This document shows positions 1 to 8,950 of a stretch of DNA of 64,000 nucleotides, in pieces. The position numbers were made by a program, and so were the translations under genes. The stretch comes from Tildeniella nuda ZEHNDER 1965/U140 (GTDB lineage Bacteria > Cyanobacteriota > Cyanobacteriia > Leptolyngbyales > Leptolyngbyaceae): contig JAHHIG010000001.1 in NCBI GenBank assembly GCA_019358895.1, positions 372,001-436,000 of the forward strand, in the 5' to 3' direction. The notes under the pieces were generated by a model. The model was given only the letters and a program-made list of their open reading frames with translations. It was not told where the DNA came from and did not search any database. The stretch's first letter is position 1; each line of letters begins with the position of its first letter.

Positions 1-1
1 C

Positions 2-1642
2 GTCACGCTGATTCTGCTCGGACGCTTGTTTGAGCACCGTGCGAGAGGGCAAACCTCTGACGCAATTCGCAAACTGATCGGTCTACAAGCGAAAGATGCC
101 CGCATCATTCGCGATGGGCAAGAAATGGCAGTATCGATCGCCGACGTGCAGCTAAACGACGTTGTGGTCGTGCGTCCCGGCGAAAAGATTCCGGTTGATG
201 GCGAAATCATCGAAGGCATTTCCACGATCGACGAGTCAATGGTGTCTGGGGAAAGTGTTGCGGTCAAAAAGCAGGCTGGCGATGAAGTGATTGGAGCCAC
301 GATCAACCAAACAGGGAGCTTTAAGCTTCGGGCAACGCGCGTCGGTCGAGACACCTTCCTGGCACAAATCGTCAGGTTGGTGCAGCAGGCGCAAGGGTCG
401 AAAGCACCGATTCAACGACTGGCAGATCAGGTGACAGGCTGGTTTGTACCTGCTGTCATTGCCATTGCGATCGCCACTTTTATCATCTGGTTCACAGTCG
501 TGGGGAACATCACCCTGGCGCTGATTACGATGGTGGAAGTGCTGATTATTGCCTGTCCCTGTGCGCTCGGCTTGGCAACGCCGACATCCGTCATGGTAGC
601 CACAGGGAAAGGGGCAGAGCATGGCATCTTGATCAAAGGGGCAGAAAGTCTGGAACTGGCACACCAGCTTCAGACGATCGTCCTTGACAAAACGGGCACT
701 CTGACGCAAGGTCAACCCACCGTCACAGATTTCATCACAACTGTAGGCAACGCCCCTGAGAATGAACTCAAGCTTTTGCAACTAGCAGCCTCGGTTGAAC
801 GCAATTCTGAACATCCGTTGGCTGAAGCAGTCGTCCGCTATGCTCAGTCTCAAGAAGTCACGCTCATCGACGTGCAAGACTTCGAGGCGATCGCGGGTAG
901 TGGCGTGCAAGGCAGGGTGTCAAACACAGTGATCCACATCGGCACTCAGCGCTGGCTGCAAGAATTAGGCATTGATACCCAGGCATTACAACAAGACAGG
1001 GAACGTTTAGAGTCTTCAGGCAAGACTGCCATTCTCATCGCCATTGATGGTGCTCAGGGCTTGATGGGGATTGCCGATGCCCTTAAACCATCATCGGCTC
1101 AAGCAGTACGAGCCTTACAGCGTTTGGGCTTAGAAGTGGTCATGCTGACTGGCGACAACCGTCAGACTGCCGAGGCAATCGCCCGTGAAGTCGGTATCGA
1201 TCGCGTGTTTGCAGAGGTGCGACCCGACCAGAAAGTAGCTCAGATCGACAAGCTCCAGGCAGAAGGCAAAATCGTGGCAATGGTGGGGGATGGCATTAAT
1301 GATGCGCCTGCGTTGGCTCAAGCTCAAGTGGGCATTGCCCTTGGCACTGGCACTGATGTGGCGATCGCTGCCAGCGATATCACGCTCATCGCTGGCGACT
1401 TGCAGGGGATCGTCACCGCGATCCAACTCTCCCGCGCCACCATGCGCAACATTCGCCAAAATCTCTTCTTTGCCTTTATCTACAACGCGGCTGGCATTCC
1501 GATCGCGGCTGGCATTCTGTATCCCGTGTTTGGCTGGTTGCTCAGTCCTATCTTCGCTGGAGCCGCAATGGCACTCAGTTCCCTTTCCGTTGTGACCAAT
1601 GCTTTACGACTGCGGCACTTTCATCCCAAACCGTTGACATAG
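2..1642 (+). CDS. Copper-exporting P1B-type ATPase, C-terminal part (gene starts before the window)
   Basis: Integral-membrane ATPase that pumps monovalent copper out of the cytosol or into thylakoids. The frame is open from base 2, so the N-terminal metal-binding domain and first membrane helices lie outside the window. Visible in order: actuator-domain motif SGES, the copper-specific membrane motif CPCALG, phosphorylation motif DKTGTLTQG with the catalytic Asp, nucleotide-binding SEHPLAEAV motif, hinge [10 protein letters not shown], and two last helices ending in NAAG and [12 protein letters not shown], which carry the Asn, Met and Ser residues used for Cu(I). CPC with MxxSS is the P1B-1 signature. 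A cupredoxin gene follows after 40 bases, supporting a copper role. CopA, PacS and CtaA paralogues cannot be told apart from this fragment. Confidence 0.95.
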   Translation, partial: VTLILLGRLFEHRARGQTSDAIRKLIGLQAKDARIIRDGQEMAVSIADVQLNDVVVVRPGEKIPVDGEIIEGISTIDESMVSGESVAVKKQAGDEVIGATINQTGSFKLRATRVGRDTFLAQIVRLVQQAQGSKAPIQRLADQVTGWFVPAVIAIAIATFIIWFTVVGNITLALITMVEVLIIACPCALGLATPTSVMVATGKGAEHGILIKGAESLELAHQLQTIVLDKTGTLTQGQPTVTDFITTVGNAPENELKLLQLAASVERNSEHPLAEAVVRYAQSQEVTLIDVQDFEAIAGSGVQGRVSNTVIHIGTQRWLQELGIDTQALQQDRERLESSGKTAILIAIDGAQGLMGIADALKPSSAQAVRALQRLGLEVVMLTGDNRQTAEAIAREVGIDRVFAEVRPDQKVAQIDKLQAEGKIVAMVGDGINDAPALAQAQVGIALGTGTDVAIAASDITLIAGDLQGIVTAIQLSRATMRNIRQNLFFAFIYNAAGIPIAAGILYPVFGWLLSPIFAGAAMALSSLSVVTNALRLRHFHPKPLT

Positions 1643-1682
1643 CTTGTTTCAAACCAGTGTTTCAAAACAAAGGAGTGCATCA

Positions 1683-2192
1683 ATGCGGCACAAACGTAAG
1701 ATCGGAGGCAGTTGTGCGATCGTGGGGCTACTTTTAGGGACAGCATCTGGACTCGTCGCTGCCGAGATGCCTATGCAACATCCAGCCTCTCAGGAAAAAT
1801 TTGAACGGCTTGAGCAACCGTTAGAGGTCAAGCTCGGTGTCGTGACAGGCGGACTGTTCCTGATTGGGCTGGAGCTTTGGTGGTTTCTCCTGAGCCAGCC
1901 AAAAGCGAAACAATCCACTCTAGACGAGGGCGTGCAAATGCTAACCATTCAAGTAGACGGGGGTTATCTACCTAGTCAAGTGGTGGTAAAAGCTGGACAG
2001 CCTGTGCAACTCAACTTTTTTCGCAGAGATCCCAGCAGTTGCCTGGAGAAAATCCTGCTGCCCGATTTTCGGATTGCCGCTGATCTTGCCTTGAATCAGG
2101 TAACGGCGATCGAATTTACCCCCAACAAACCAGGCGAATACAGTTTCACCTGTGGCATGCATATGTTTCGCGGTGTGGTTAGGGCAGAGTAA
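1683..2192 (+). CDS. Membrane-anchored cupredoxin-domain protein
   Basis: Probable copper-binding protein working with the upstream copper ATPase. The ATG at 1683 is chosen over the upstream TTG at 1644 because AGGAG lies just before it and the protein then begins with a basic, hydrophobic leader. The 169 residues hold a signal-like segment (about 11-27), a short His/Met-containing stretch (MPMQHP), a transmembrane helix (about 50-70), and a C-terminal cupredoxin domain (about 86-169). Candidate type-1 copper ligands are Cys120 (SSC) and the C-terminal CGMHM cluster (Cys157, Met159, His160, Met161). Family knowledge: such proteins often lie beside copA. The donor or acceptor role is inference. 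Confidence 0.75.
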   Translation: MRHKRKIGGSCAIVGLLLGTASGLVAAEMPMQHPASQEKFERLEQPLEVKLGVVTGGLFLIGLELWWFLLSQPKAKQSTLDEGVQMLTIQVDGGYLPSQVVVKAGQPVQLNFFRRDPSSCLEKILLPDFRIAADLALNQVTAIEFTPNKPGEYSFTCGMHMFRGVVRAE

Positions 2193-2287
2193 CTGCGCCT
2201 GGAATGCTGCTTTTATTCAGAAGTAGGCGATCGCGATCACTATCGGCAGATTCACCGTCAGCAGATTTAGAGTGCATCACTTTGTTG

Positions 2288-3244
2288 CTAACGTCGTTGA
2301 ACTCCGCTGAGCTTCAAAACATCGGTAAACGTGGCACAGTAAGTGGGCAGACCGAAGACTTCTGGGCTAACCACATAACGATGTGTAAAGTGGCGGTAGT
2401 GCATCGAAAAGCGATCCCATGCAGCCATTTTGATACGGAAGAGTGTAATGAGCACATTGGCAAGCCCTGGTGTGAGGGGAATGCGGAAATAAATGCGCTT
2501 ATTGAGGTAAAAACAGGTTTCTTCGATCGCTCCATTCACCGTCATCATTTGATTGCCCAACACCAATTCTCGGCTTTCACCGTCTGCTGGAGGATGATCC
2601 ACTAAATGACGTACGATCTGAGCAATGTCTTTTCCATGAATAAAATGGAAGCTACCCTCGGCTTTAAGGAATCGCAGTAGACCCGCCCAGTTAGCGACCT
2701 GCACAACACCCGACGAAACGTGCGATTGCGGTTTGTGAGCATCACCACCCAGCAGCAGTGTGGGAAACAGCGTTGTAATGCGGGGGGCAATTTTCAGTTT
2801 GCCAAGTTGCCGGAAACAGGCGTACTTAGAGCGAATGTAGTCGGTTCCGATCGTCTCTGCTTCTTTGAGTGGCTCGTTATTGCGGTCTAAAATGCTGGCA
2901 GTGGCAAAATAGATTGCCTGCTGGCAGACAGTTGGGTCTAGCAGGCTCAAAAGGCGGAGTGTTTTGACGACATTCACATCGTAAACCTCCTGCGTGCCAC
3001 CCCAAGCAGTTGCAATCAGCACTGCACAATCGATCGTTTTCAGCAGGTCGCTAAAGCGGTCGATCTCACGCATATCCGCCTGAAGGATCGTGATGCCAGG
3101 ACGAGCACGGTAATCAAACTTTAACTTGTCTGGATTCCGCACCAGCAAAAAAAGCTCGTGGTTAGTTTCTTGAATCAGAGCTTCGACAACGTAGTGACCA
3201 ATACAGCCACTGGCACCAGTCACAAAAATCCGCTTAAGCGTCAT
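2288..3244 (-). CDS. NAD(P)-dependent epimerase/dehydratase-like SDR protein
   Basis: Extended short-chain dehydrogenase/reductase family, 318 residues. The N-terminal Rossmann motif FVTGASGCIGHYV binds NAD(P). A YIRSK sequence near residue 155 fits the YxxxK catalytic pair. The substrate cannot be read from sequence; NmrA-like and sugar-epimerase-like relatives are both possible. The gene starts only 5 bases after the hemE stop on the same strand, so the two are probably co-transcribed. I know of no tetrapyrrole step for this protein, so any link to heme synthesis is inference. It converges on the cupredoxin gene, and no clear terminator is visible in the 95-base gap. Confidence 0.85.
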   Translation of the reverse strand: MTLKRIFVTGASGCIGHYVVEALIQETNHELFLLVRNPDKLKFDYRARPGITILQADMREIDRFSDLLKTIDCAVLIATAWGGTQEVYDVNVVKTLRLLSLLDPTVCQQAIYFATASILDRNNEPLKEAETIGTDYIRSKYACFRQLGKLKIAPRITTLFPTLLLGGDAHKPQSHVSSGVVQVANWAGLLRFLKAEGSFHFIHGKDIAQIVRHLVDHPPADGESRELVLGNQMMTVNGAIEETCFYLNKRIYFRIPLTPGLANVLITLFRIKMAAWDRFSMHYRHFTHRYVVSPEVFGLPTYCATFTDVLKLSGVQRR

Positions 3245-3249
3245 CGGGG

Positions 3250-4314
3250 TTAAGCATGAACGGCTAACAATTGATCAGCCTGTTTGCCAATTTCAAAAAA
3301 GAAGGCAGCGTTTTCTTCAGGCGTGTTCGGTAGAATACCATGCCCTAGATTCAGGATGTGCTTTCCGTTGCCAGCTTTACGGATTGTGTCGAGAATACGA
3401 TCACGAATGAATTCTTTAGAACCGAACAAAACACCTGGATCAAGATTGCCTTGCACAATGATGTCTTTACCCAGTCTAGCTCGTGCATCCGCCATGTCCA
3501 CCGTCCAATCGATCGTCAGAATGTCTGCTCCAGACTGCGCCATGCGTTCTAAGAGACCGCCACTCTCACTCACCAGTAGAATTAATGGCGTATCGGGGTG
3601 GGTTGCTTTGATTTGGCGAAAAACCTGCTGCTGATAGGGCAATGCAAAGGTATCGTAATCTTGCGGGCTGAGTTGACCTGCCCACGAGTCAAACATCTGC
3701 ACCACTTGAGCGCCACAGTCAATTTGATACCGGGCATAGATGGCGATCGCATCCGCTAACTTTGCCAACAGTTGGTGTAGCACAGTAGGGTTTGAGAACG
3801 CCATCTGCTTGATCACAGAATAGGTTTTCGATCCTTTGCCTTCGACTGCATACGCTGCCAGCGTCCAGGGTGCGCCCACAAACCCCAACACCGTGGATTG
3901 ATTCCCCACTTCTGCCCGTAGCGCTTGCAAAATTGGCTTGATGAAGGGCAAAGACGCTTCAGGTTCCAGTGCGTGCAACGCGTTGATCTGTGCTTCTGTA
4001 CGAATCGGATCGGCAATAATCGGACCTTTGCCTTCAGCAATATCCATGTCGATGCCCAGACCGGGCAGCGGAGTCACAATATCCGAAAACAAAATGACTC
4101 CATCCGGACGAAAGGCTCTCCAAGGCTGCAAGGAAATCTCGATCGCAACTTCGGGAATTTCTGAGCGATCGCGAAACGACGGATACTTCTCCCGTAGATC
4201 CCGATAGGCTTTCATGTAGCGTCCCGCTTGCCGCATCATCCAAACGGGAGGACGCGCTAACATTTCACCACGGGCGGCACGTAGCAAATAGGGAACCTGG
4301 GTTGACCCGGTCAT
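3250..4314 (-). CDS. hemE: Uroporphyrinogen decarboxylase
   Basis: Cytosolic enzyme of tetrapyrrole synthesis that removes four acetate carboxyls from uroporphyrinogen III to give coproporphyrinogen III, the precursor of heme and chlorophyll. At 354 residues it has the usual length. Diagnostic motifs are present: [13 protein letters not shown] near residue 21, carrying the Arg residues that bind substrate carboxylates; the conserved Asp in [10 protein letters not shown]; and [12 protein letters not shown]. The ATG at 4314 gives the normal N-terminus. The downstream SDR gene is 5 bases away, so hemE is the first gene of a probable two-gene unit. Upstream is a 225-base region shared with the divergent tRNA-Thr gene. 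Confidence 0.97.
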   Translation of the reverse strand: MTGSTQVPYLLRAARGEMLARPPVWMMRQAGRYMKAYRDLREKYPSFRDRSEIPEVAIEISLQPWRAFRPDGVILFSDIVTPLPGLGIDMDIAEGKGPIIADPIRTEAQINALHALEPEASLPFIKPILQALRAEVGNQSTVLGFVGAPWTLAAYAVEGKGSKTYSVIKQMAFSNPTVLHQLLAKLADAIAIYARYQIDCGAQVVQMFDSWAGQLSPQDYDTFALPYQQQVFRQIKATHPDTPLILLVSESGGLLERMAQSGADILTIDWTVDMADARARLGKDIIVQGNLDPGVLFGSKEFIRDRILDTIRKAGNGKHILNLGHGILPNTPEENAAFFFEIGKQADQLLAVHA

Positions 4315-4539
4315 TTAAGCTTCTTCCTGGCATCTTGATTGCATTTGCTAGCTTATCATCCCAACAACACTGTTTAGACAATTGCCCCAAGTTCGTGGCT
4401 TCTAGACGTTACTCGACATCCATTAGACGCTGATAATGGTTAAACGCTCTACCGATGTTGAGTCTAAAGTATTGCTCTAGAGCTGGCGATCCACCGCAGG
4501 AGGGCAATAAAGTTTGCTATCATGCCGTATGGATAGAAC

Positions 4540-4612
4540 GCTGGTGTAGCTCAGTTGGTAGAGCAGCTGATTTGTAATCAGCCGGTCGCAAGTTCGAGTC
4601 TTGTCACCAGCT
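4540..4612 (+). tRNA. tRNA-Thr (anticodon TGT)
   Basis: Folded by eye. The acceptor stem GCTGGTG pairs with CACCAGC at 4605-4611, and the discriminator T is at 4612. The D-arm is GCTC..GAGC. The anticodon stem GCTGA/TCAGC encloses loop TTTGTAA with anticodon TGT. The T-arm GCAAG-TTCGAGT-CTTGT has one G-T pair. CCA is not encoded. The anticodon reads ACA and, by wobble, ACG. A MITE-like repeat begins 4 bases after the 3' end. Confidence 0.95.
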
Positions 4613-4616
4613 TTAA

Positions 4617-4803
4617 GAGGATGTTTTAACAGTCCGATTCCTTGTAGCGTTGGCGACTGAAGTCGCGGCTACACCAACGCTAGCGCAGCCATGCCCAAAG
4701 GGCTATACCCTGCTGAGGCAGGTTTTAAAGTCCTTTTGGTTCGGCAGTCCTTTTGTTGCGCTTGATCAATAATCTCTCCTCTCTTTGCTTCTCAAACACC
4801 CTC
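4617..4803. mobile_element. MITE-like repeat, copy 1 (GAGG..TGTTT ends)
   Basis: 187-base non-coding element with terminal inverted repeats. The left end GAGGATGTTTTAA pairs with the right end TCAAACACCCTC, and flanking CTTTAA/TTAAAG extends the palindrome. The interior shares TGGCGACTGAAGTCGCGGC, followed by TACAC, with the second copy at 8769-8939; the 3' halves differ. It contains no ORF. It fills the whole gap between tRNA-Thr and the stop codon of the DALR-domain gene. The end sequence resembles IS5/IS1031-type transposon ends (from memory), so it is probably mobilised in trans; no transposase is in this window. Confidence 0.7.
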
Positions 4804-5664
4804 TTAAAGCTCGATCGCGGGACAGAGATGCAGTCCGTCCGCCAGGAGCAAGAACAGAACGCGCTGGGTTGCCATTAGCAATCCTAATTGAGCCGTTAGT
4901 ACAGGCTTTTGCTCAGTCTGATCCCACAGTGGATGTACGCGATGAAAGGTCTGAAAAGCCTGTGATACAGCTTGTGCCGATCGCGCTAGTGTGGCTATGG
5001 TTCGTTTTTGGGATGGGTCATCAACGCGATCGAGTGCCTCAAATAACTGCACAAGCAAGTAACGATCGGCTGAGTGATGCAGGGAAAGCTGAGCAGCAGA
5101 TGTAAGCCAGGGAAACGGGATGGGGCTGCTGAAGCGCCAATAAAATGGCGATTCCTCAAGTCTCTCTAGCCTAATCAACCCCTCATGATGGGCTAGCCGT
5201 AAGAGTGAAGAGCAACGAGCATGAGCATATTGCGCTTCAAAAATTGCCGCTGAGTGCAGCATGGTCTGCCGTTCGCTTACAGCCAGTGGCGCTGACGGCA
5301 ATGTCCGTTGAGGTAGCGCATTGACAAGAAGTTGATCGAGCCACGCGGCGATCGCGCGATCGCCCACCTCAAAATGAATCAAGCCTGCTCCGGTTGCTTG
5401 AACAGAGACTCCTGGCGGCACTGCAACATCATCAGGTGAAGCTTGTAGCAACAGGTCAACTAATTGAGCGGCAATGGCGGCAGCATGTTGCGACTGAAGC
5501 GCTAAACGATGCGCGATCGCGCAAGTGTAGACCAGCGGTGTTGTCTTGCCAAAACGCTTGAGCGGTATCGCTTGAGCCGCTGGTACACTGCCCCCCATTG
5601 CTTCCGTAGAGGCGCTCCAGCGGCAGAGCGCTTGATACAGGCTCATGCGTAGCAGTGATAACAT
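4804..5664 (-). CDS. Stand-alone DALR anticodon-binding-domain protein
   Basis: 286-residue protein whose C-terminal half (about 150-286) matches the helical DALR domain that class Ia synthetases such as ArgRS use to bind the anticodon. Visible are the LLRLAHHEG start, the central LFEALDRVDD, and the terminal LGLLMATQRVLFLLLADGL helix typical of ArgRS C-termini. No synthetase catalytic motifs (HIGH, KMSKS) are present, so it is not an aminoacyl-tRNA synthetase. Cyanobacteria carry such stand-alone proteins. An RNA-binding role is inference and the target is unknown. A second in-frame ATG at 5646 is an alternative start. The stop codon touches the end of the MITE-like repeat, showing insertion right at the gene end. 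Confidence 0.75.
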   Translation of the reverse strand: MLSLLRMSLYQALCRWSASTEAMGGSVPAAQAIPLKRFGKTTPLVYTCAIAHRLALQSQHAAAIAAQLVDLLLQASPDDVAVPPGVSVQATGAGLIHFEVGDRAIAAWLDQLLVNALPQRTLPSAPLAVSERQTMLHSAAIFEAQYAHARCSSLLRLAHHEGLIRLERLEESPFYWRFSSPIPFPWLTSAAQLSLHHSADRYLLVQLFEALDRVDDPSQKRTIATLARSAQAVSQAFQTFHRVHPLWDQTEQKPVLTAQLGLLMATQRVLFLLLADGLHLCPAIEL

Positions 5665-6037
5665 CGCAAAAGTAGCTCAATGTTTGCCAGTTCTCTTTCC
5701 AACTCCGTGCTTCAAATGAGCCACTGATCATTCAGGTTGCTTACTGACGTTGCCTTCTTACTCGCAGCAAGGGCGTTGGAGACAACATTGATGGTCAGAT
5801 TCCTGAGTGACACGACGATCGCAACAGCACTTCGATGACTAAGGTAGAGTTATTAGTTTAATTAATGTATCCAATGTACTTGCGGAAGCCACAAGAGAAA
5901 TGTGAATGTAGACTAATAGTACCTTTCTGTCGTTGTGCCCTGACTTCGGCTCAAGGCGTAGAGTCTGACGTTCTAGTTGCAGTGAGTAATTTTACGTCTT
6001 CCCTGCTATTCCTAGTAAATCCTACAGCCTGTAGCCT
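5665..6037. other. Intergenic region between divergent DALR and Crp/Fnr genes
   Basis: 373 bases holding the promoters of two divergently transcribed genes. A short open frame at 5865-6050 has no family signature and no ribosome-binding site and is not accepted as a gene. I see no hairpin, repeat or clear regulatory site. Confidence 0.4.
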
Positions 6038-6733
6038 ATGTACTCAGTAACATCCAATTCAGAGGCATCGCGTCCGTTTCTCACCTGGCAGCGGATTATT
6101 GATTGGTCTCAGGAGCATTACCGTGTTCGCACATTTACTAAAGATGAGAAACTGCCAACACGACCTGGACTTGTTTACTTAGTACAGCGAGGTGCTGTGC
6201 GTTTAGTCGGTAGCGCTCAAGTCAATGCGATCGGCAGCAGTACCTCATCACGTCTCCCGCGCATCAGCCCAGAAGAAGCCTTTCTAGGCTTTGTTGGAGC
6301 AGGGCAACCGTTTGAAATCGTCGCTCAATCGCCTTTTACCCTCCAAAGCTATGCCCATGTTGACCAGACATCGGTGCTGTGGATGTATTGGCATGATTTG
6401 GATAACTGGCCCCATTTTCGTCGAGAGGTACTAGATGCCTTTCGTTATCAGCATCAACGCAAGCTGCTTTGGCTTAGTACGCTGGGGCAACGGCGGACGA
6501 TCGATCGCTTGCTTGGCTTTCTCACGTTGCTGATTGAAGAGTATGGTGAACCGACTGAACAAGGCTATTGCCTTCCGTTTCCGTTGACCCATGCCCAGAT
6601 CGGTAGCGCGATCGGCTCAACCCGTGTCACCGTGACTCGACTGATGGGCAAACTCCGTCAGCGCGGCATGATCCGCACTCAGGGAGACAACTTACTCTGC
6701 ATTCCCACAGAGGCTTCACTCACTCATACCTGA
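6038..6733 (+). CDS. Crp/Fnr-family transcription regulator
   Basis: 231-residue DNA-binding regulator. The N-terminal half has the layout of a cyclic-nucleotide-binding-type beta-barrel (about 30-125, including GLVYLVQRGAVRLVG), followed by the long dimerisation helix (about 125-150). The C-terminus is a winged helix with recognition segment IGSTRVTVTRLMGKL, as in NtcA and Crp. I cannot identify a complete cAMP phosphate-binding cassette (GExA..RxA), so the effector is unknown. It is not NtcA itself, because the barrel sequence diverges. The nearby genes give no obvious regulon. Confidence 0.85.
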   Translation: MYSVTSNSEASRPFLTWQRIIDWSQEHYRVRTFTKDEKLPTRPGLVYLVQRGAVRLVGSAQVNAIGSSTSSRLPRISPEEAFLGFVGAGQPFEIVAQSPFTLQSYAHVDQTSVLWMYWHDLDNWPHFRREVLDAFRYQHQRKLLWLSTLGQRRTIDRLLGFLTLLIEEYGEPTEQGYCLPFPLTHAQIGSAIGSTRVTVTRLMGKLRQRGMIRTQGDNLLCIPTEASLTHT

Positions 6734-6745
6734 TGCTCCAAACGC

Positions 6746-7618
6746 TTATGTTGCGCCTTCCGTCCGCATTGCCGCCAGGATTGCTTGCTGGCTAGCTGCT
6801 TGGTAAACGATTTTAAGGTAGTCTGTAACCGCTTGTGCATCGGTTTGGGCGATCGCAGCCTCAGCGATGGACTCAACCCTCAACGGTACGGAGCCGAGCA
6901 CATCTAAGACTGTCTCACTGGTAGGCGGCGGTGCAATGACGACTAGCGACGACTCTAGCTGCTCTGTGTAGTGCCAGAAGCGATCGATCGACAACGGTAT
7001 CGTTTCGGGTGATTGACGCTCTTCTGTAAACTGGGGCGCGCTACGTTCGTCGTGAGTAGTGTCTGCTCCATTGTCCTCACTGCCTGCACTTCTAATTTGC
7101 CGGAGGGCTTCGATGATTTGCGCTTTGGTGCGACCGCGTAGCTGAAATAGCACGAATGGGTCTTCGCTGAAGCGATCGCCCAACAAATAATACACAGCCC
7201 CGATATGCTTACAAGGGTTTGCCGGATCAGGGCAGGAGCATTTGCTGTGAATATCAAATTTGGTAAAGGGAAAAAGGCTTAAACCGTTTGCGGTGAAGAC
7301 TTCCTCAATATTTTGGGGCATCTCTCCCGCCAAGAGTTTGGCAGAAAAAATCGCCTGCTGTGCCATCGACTCAATCACGTAGCCCCACTGATCATCCCCA
7401 AAGGGATCGAGCGATAGGGAAACCTTGTAGGGTTCTGGCGCTGTACCTTGCACTCTCGCAGCGACTTTTGATCCCTTGAAATCAATATTGAGGACATTGC
7501 CTTCACGGGCGTAGGTACGGGCACGCGCCAACCGTCGCACCCAGCCGAACGATTCCAGGACATCAATCCAGCGCTGTGCCCACCATTCGCGGTTTGGTTG
7601 AGAGTAGGGGTCGGACAT
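6746..7618 (-). CDS. SWIM zinc-finger protein
   Basis: 290-residue protein with a SWIM-type zinc finger: the CxCx6CxH signature appears as CSCPDPANPCKH near residue 130. The N-terminus (WWAQRWIDVLESFGW, then RARTYAREGNVL) matches the conserved lead-in of bacterial SWIM proteins. SWIM domains bind DNA or protein partners and are often encoded next to Snf2-type helicases, but no helicase gene is in this window. The C-terminal 100 residues are low in recognisable motifs. It converges on the Crp/Fnr gene with a 12-base gap. Confidence 0.85.
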   Translation of the reverse strand: MSDPYSQPNREWWAQRWIDVLESFGWVRRLARARTYAREGNVLNIDFKGSKVAARVQGTAPEPYKVSLSLDPFGDDQWGYVIESMAQQAIFSAKLLAGEMPQNIEEVFTANGLSLFPFTKFDIHSKCSCPDPANPCKHIGAVYYLLGDRFSEDPFVLFQLRGRTKAQIIEALRQIRSAGSEDNGADTTHDERSAPQFTEERQSPETIPLSIDRFWHYTEQLESSLVVIAPPPTSETVLDVLGSVPLRVESIAEAAIAQTDAQAVTDYLKIVYQAASQQAILAAMRTEGAT

Positions 7619-7658
7619 GGGAGGAGAGGAGTGAGGGGTAAGGAGTGAGGAGTAGTGC

Positions 7659-8351
7659 TTAGAGGGTATCTGGATCGATGTTGAGTTCGCGTAGTTTGGC
7701 GGCTAGGCTATCGGCGCGTTGCTGTGAGGATAAAGCAGCTTCAGTGGGCGAGGGAACTAGGTCACCTTCGAGTGTAAAGTAACGCAGCTTGCCTTCGTGA
7801 AGACCCAAAAATAACTGTAGCTGCTGGCTCCAAAGTTGCCCTTGCGCGTTGGGCTGAAGCGGCTGATATTGACCGTTGACTAGGGAGAAGCCTGCAAATT
7901 CGAGGCTGTTGGGATCAAACCAGAAGTAGTCGTAGACTTTGAGCACATCTTGATAAAGCTGTTTCTTCAAGCCTCGATCAACATCTGCTGTACTTTCAGA
8001 CAGTACTTCAATAATCACGCTGGGTGTTCTGCCGTCTTCTGCCCAGACGACCCAGCTTTTACGCGGTCTGCGTTCTACACCTAAGACGACAAAGAAATCG
8101 GGTCCGCGAAAGTCTCGGTTGCGGAGTTGTTTTTCGCTAAAGTAAATCGTGCTGTTGGCGCTGGCGTAGAAGTCAGTGCGATCGCGCCACAGCCAGTTGA
8201 GGCATTCTAAAAACAGCACGATTTGCTGAAAATGAAGGTCAGTTTCCACTGGTGGCTCGTCGCTGTACAGATCGCAAGGCGGCAGCAGCACGTCCGGATC
8301 TGGTAGTGCGATCGCTGAATCTTGCACAGAAGACACCTGAACCAAAGACAT
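7659..8351 (-). CDS. Uma2-family putative restriction-like nuclease
   Basis: Member of the Uma2 (DUF820) family, a PD-(D/E)xK-fold group greatly expanded in cyanobacteria. Visible features are the DLYSDEPPVETDLH lead, RDFRGPDFFVVLG and the core PSVIIEVLSEST, where the Glu of the IIEV strand fits the catalytic site. The C-terminus has the usual QLFLGLHEGKLRYF segment. The ATG at 8351 (about 230 residues) is preferred over the upstream TTG at 8375. The in vivo function of Uma2 proteins is not established. The 7620-7655 gap to the SWIM gene is a short purine-rich GGAGTGAGGAG repeat. Confidence 0.85.
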   Translation of the reverse strand: MSLVQVSSVQDSAIALPDPDVLLPPCDLYSDEPPVETDLHFQQIVLFLECLNWLWRDRTDFYASANSTIYFSEKQLRNRDFRGPDFFVVLGVERRPRKSWVVWAEDGRTPSVIIEVLSESTADVDRGLKKQLYQDVLKVYDYFWFDPNSLEFAGFSLVNGQYQPLQPNAQGQLWSQQLQLFLGLHEGKLRYFTLEGDLVPSPTEAALSSQQRADSLAAKLRELNIDPDTL

Positions 8352-8546
8352 GACAAACACCTGTTCTACTGTCAATGCATATCAGCGTAGCAAACTTACA
8401 GTAGCAGTGAGCTGAGAGTAAGCGTGGTGCGATCGCGCCGCGTCAGTAAGGACATTCAAATAAAAGCAATGTGCTGGAAGCGAATCTCATGTTGCAATGC
8501 ACAATGCTAATTTAGTGAGAAATAGCCTCTGAAGCATTACTAACGT

Positions 8547-8768
8547 ATGACTAATCTACTGACAGAAGCATTTAGGAAGGCACAAGACTTACCGGAGCAT
8601 TTACAAGATGAGCTTGCTGAACAATTAATTGACGATATTGAGAACGAATGGAAATGGCAAAAACAATTAGCTCAACCCCAGAGTCCGTTGCTGGACGCTC
8701 TGGCAGAGCAGGCACTGAGCAATTCTCTACAGGGTAAGACTCAGTTAAAGGGCTTTGACGAGCTATGA
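8547..8768 (+). CDS. Small antitoxin candidate
   Basis: 73-residue acidic helical protein (LTEAFRKAQDLPEHLQDELA then EQLIDDIENE), resembling short antitoxin-side proteins paired with RelE/ParE-type toxins in cyanobacteria. It ends CTATGA. Removing the following 171-base repeat and one TGA copy restores an ATGA overlap with the toxin gene at 8951. This supports an original antitoxin-toxin operon. No DNA-binding fold is obvious. Assignment as an antitoxin rests mainly on the neighbour. Confidence 0.65.
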   Translation: MTNLLTEAFRKAQDLPEHLQDELAEQLIDDIENEWKWQKQLAQPQSPLLDALAEQALSNSLQGKTQLKGFDEL

Positions 8769-8939
8769 GAGGATGTTTTAAAAGTCAAGATGCGTGTAGC
8801 TCTGGCGACTGAAGTCGCGGCTACACGCACAAAACCTGCCTACGCAGGTTCCAAAACCCTCGTGCTGAGGTAGTCCGCGCAGGCGGACTTTGTTGATGTA
8901 GTCGCGGTTTTAACCGCCAGACACTTTTCAAACAGCCTC
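8769..8939. mobile_element. MITE-like repeat, copy 2, inserted between antitoxin and toxin
   Basis: 171-base non-coding element. The left end GAGGATGTTTTAAAAGT pairs with the right end ACTTTTCAAACAGCCTC as an imperfect terminal inverted repeat. TGA at 8766-8768 and again at 8940-8942 fits a 3-base TNA-type target duplication. The interior shares TGGCGACTGAAGTCGCGGC, followed by TACAC, with the copy at 4617-4803. The insertion lies exactly on the stop/start overlap of the toxin-antitoxin pair. Confidence 0.8.
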
Positions 8940-8950
8940 TGAAGTCGGAG

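Noticed and set aside
2204-2605. Plus-strand open frame of 133 codons
   Set aside because: It is antisense to the end of the SDR gene and shows no family features.
5865-6050. 61-codon frame before the Crp/Fnr gene
   Set aside because: No recognisable protein, and it overlaps the regulator start.
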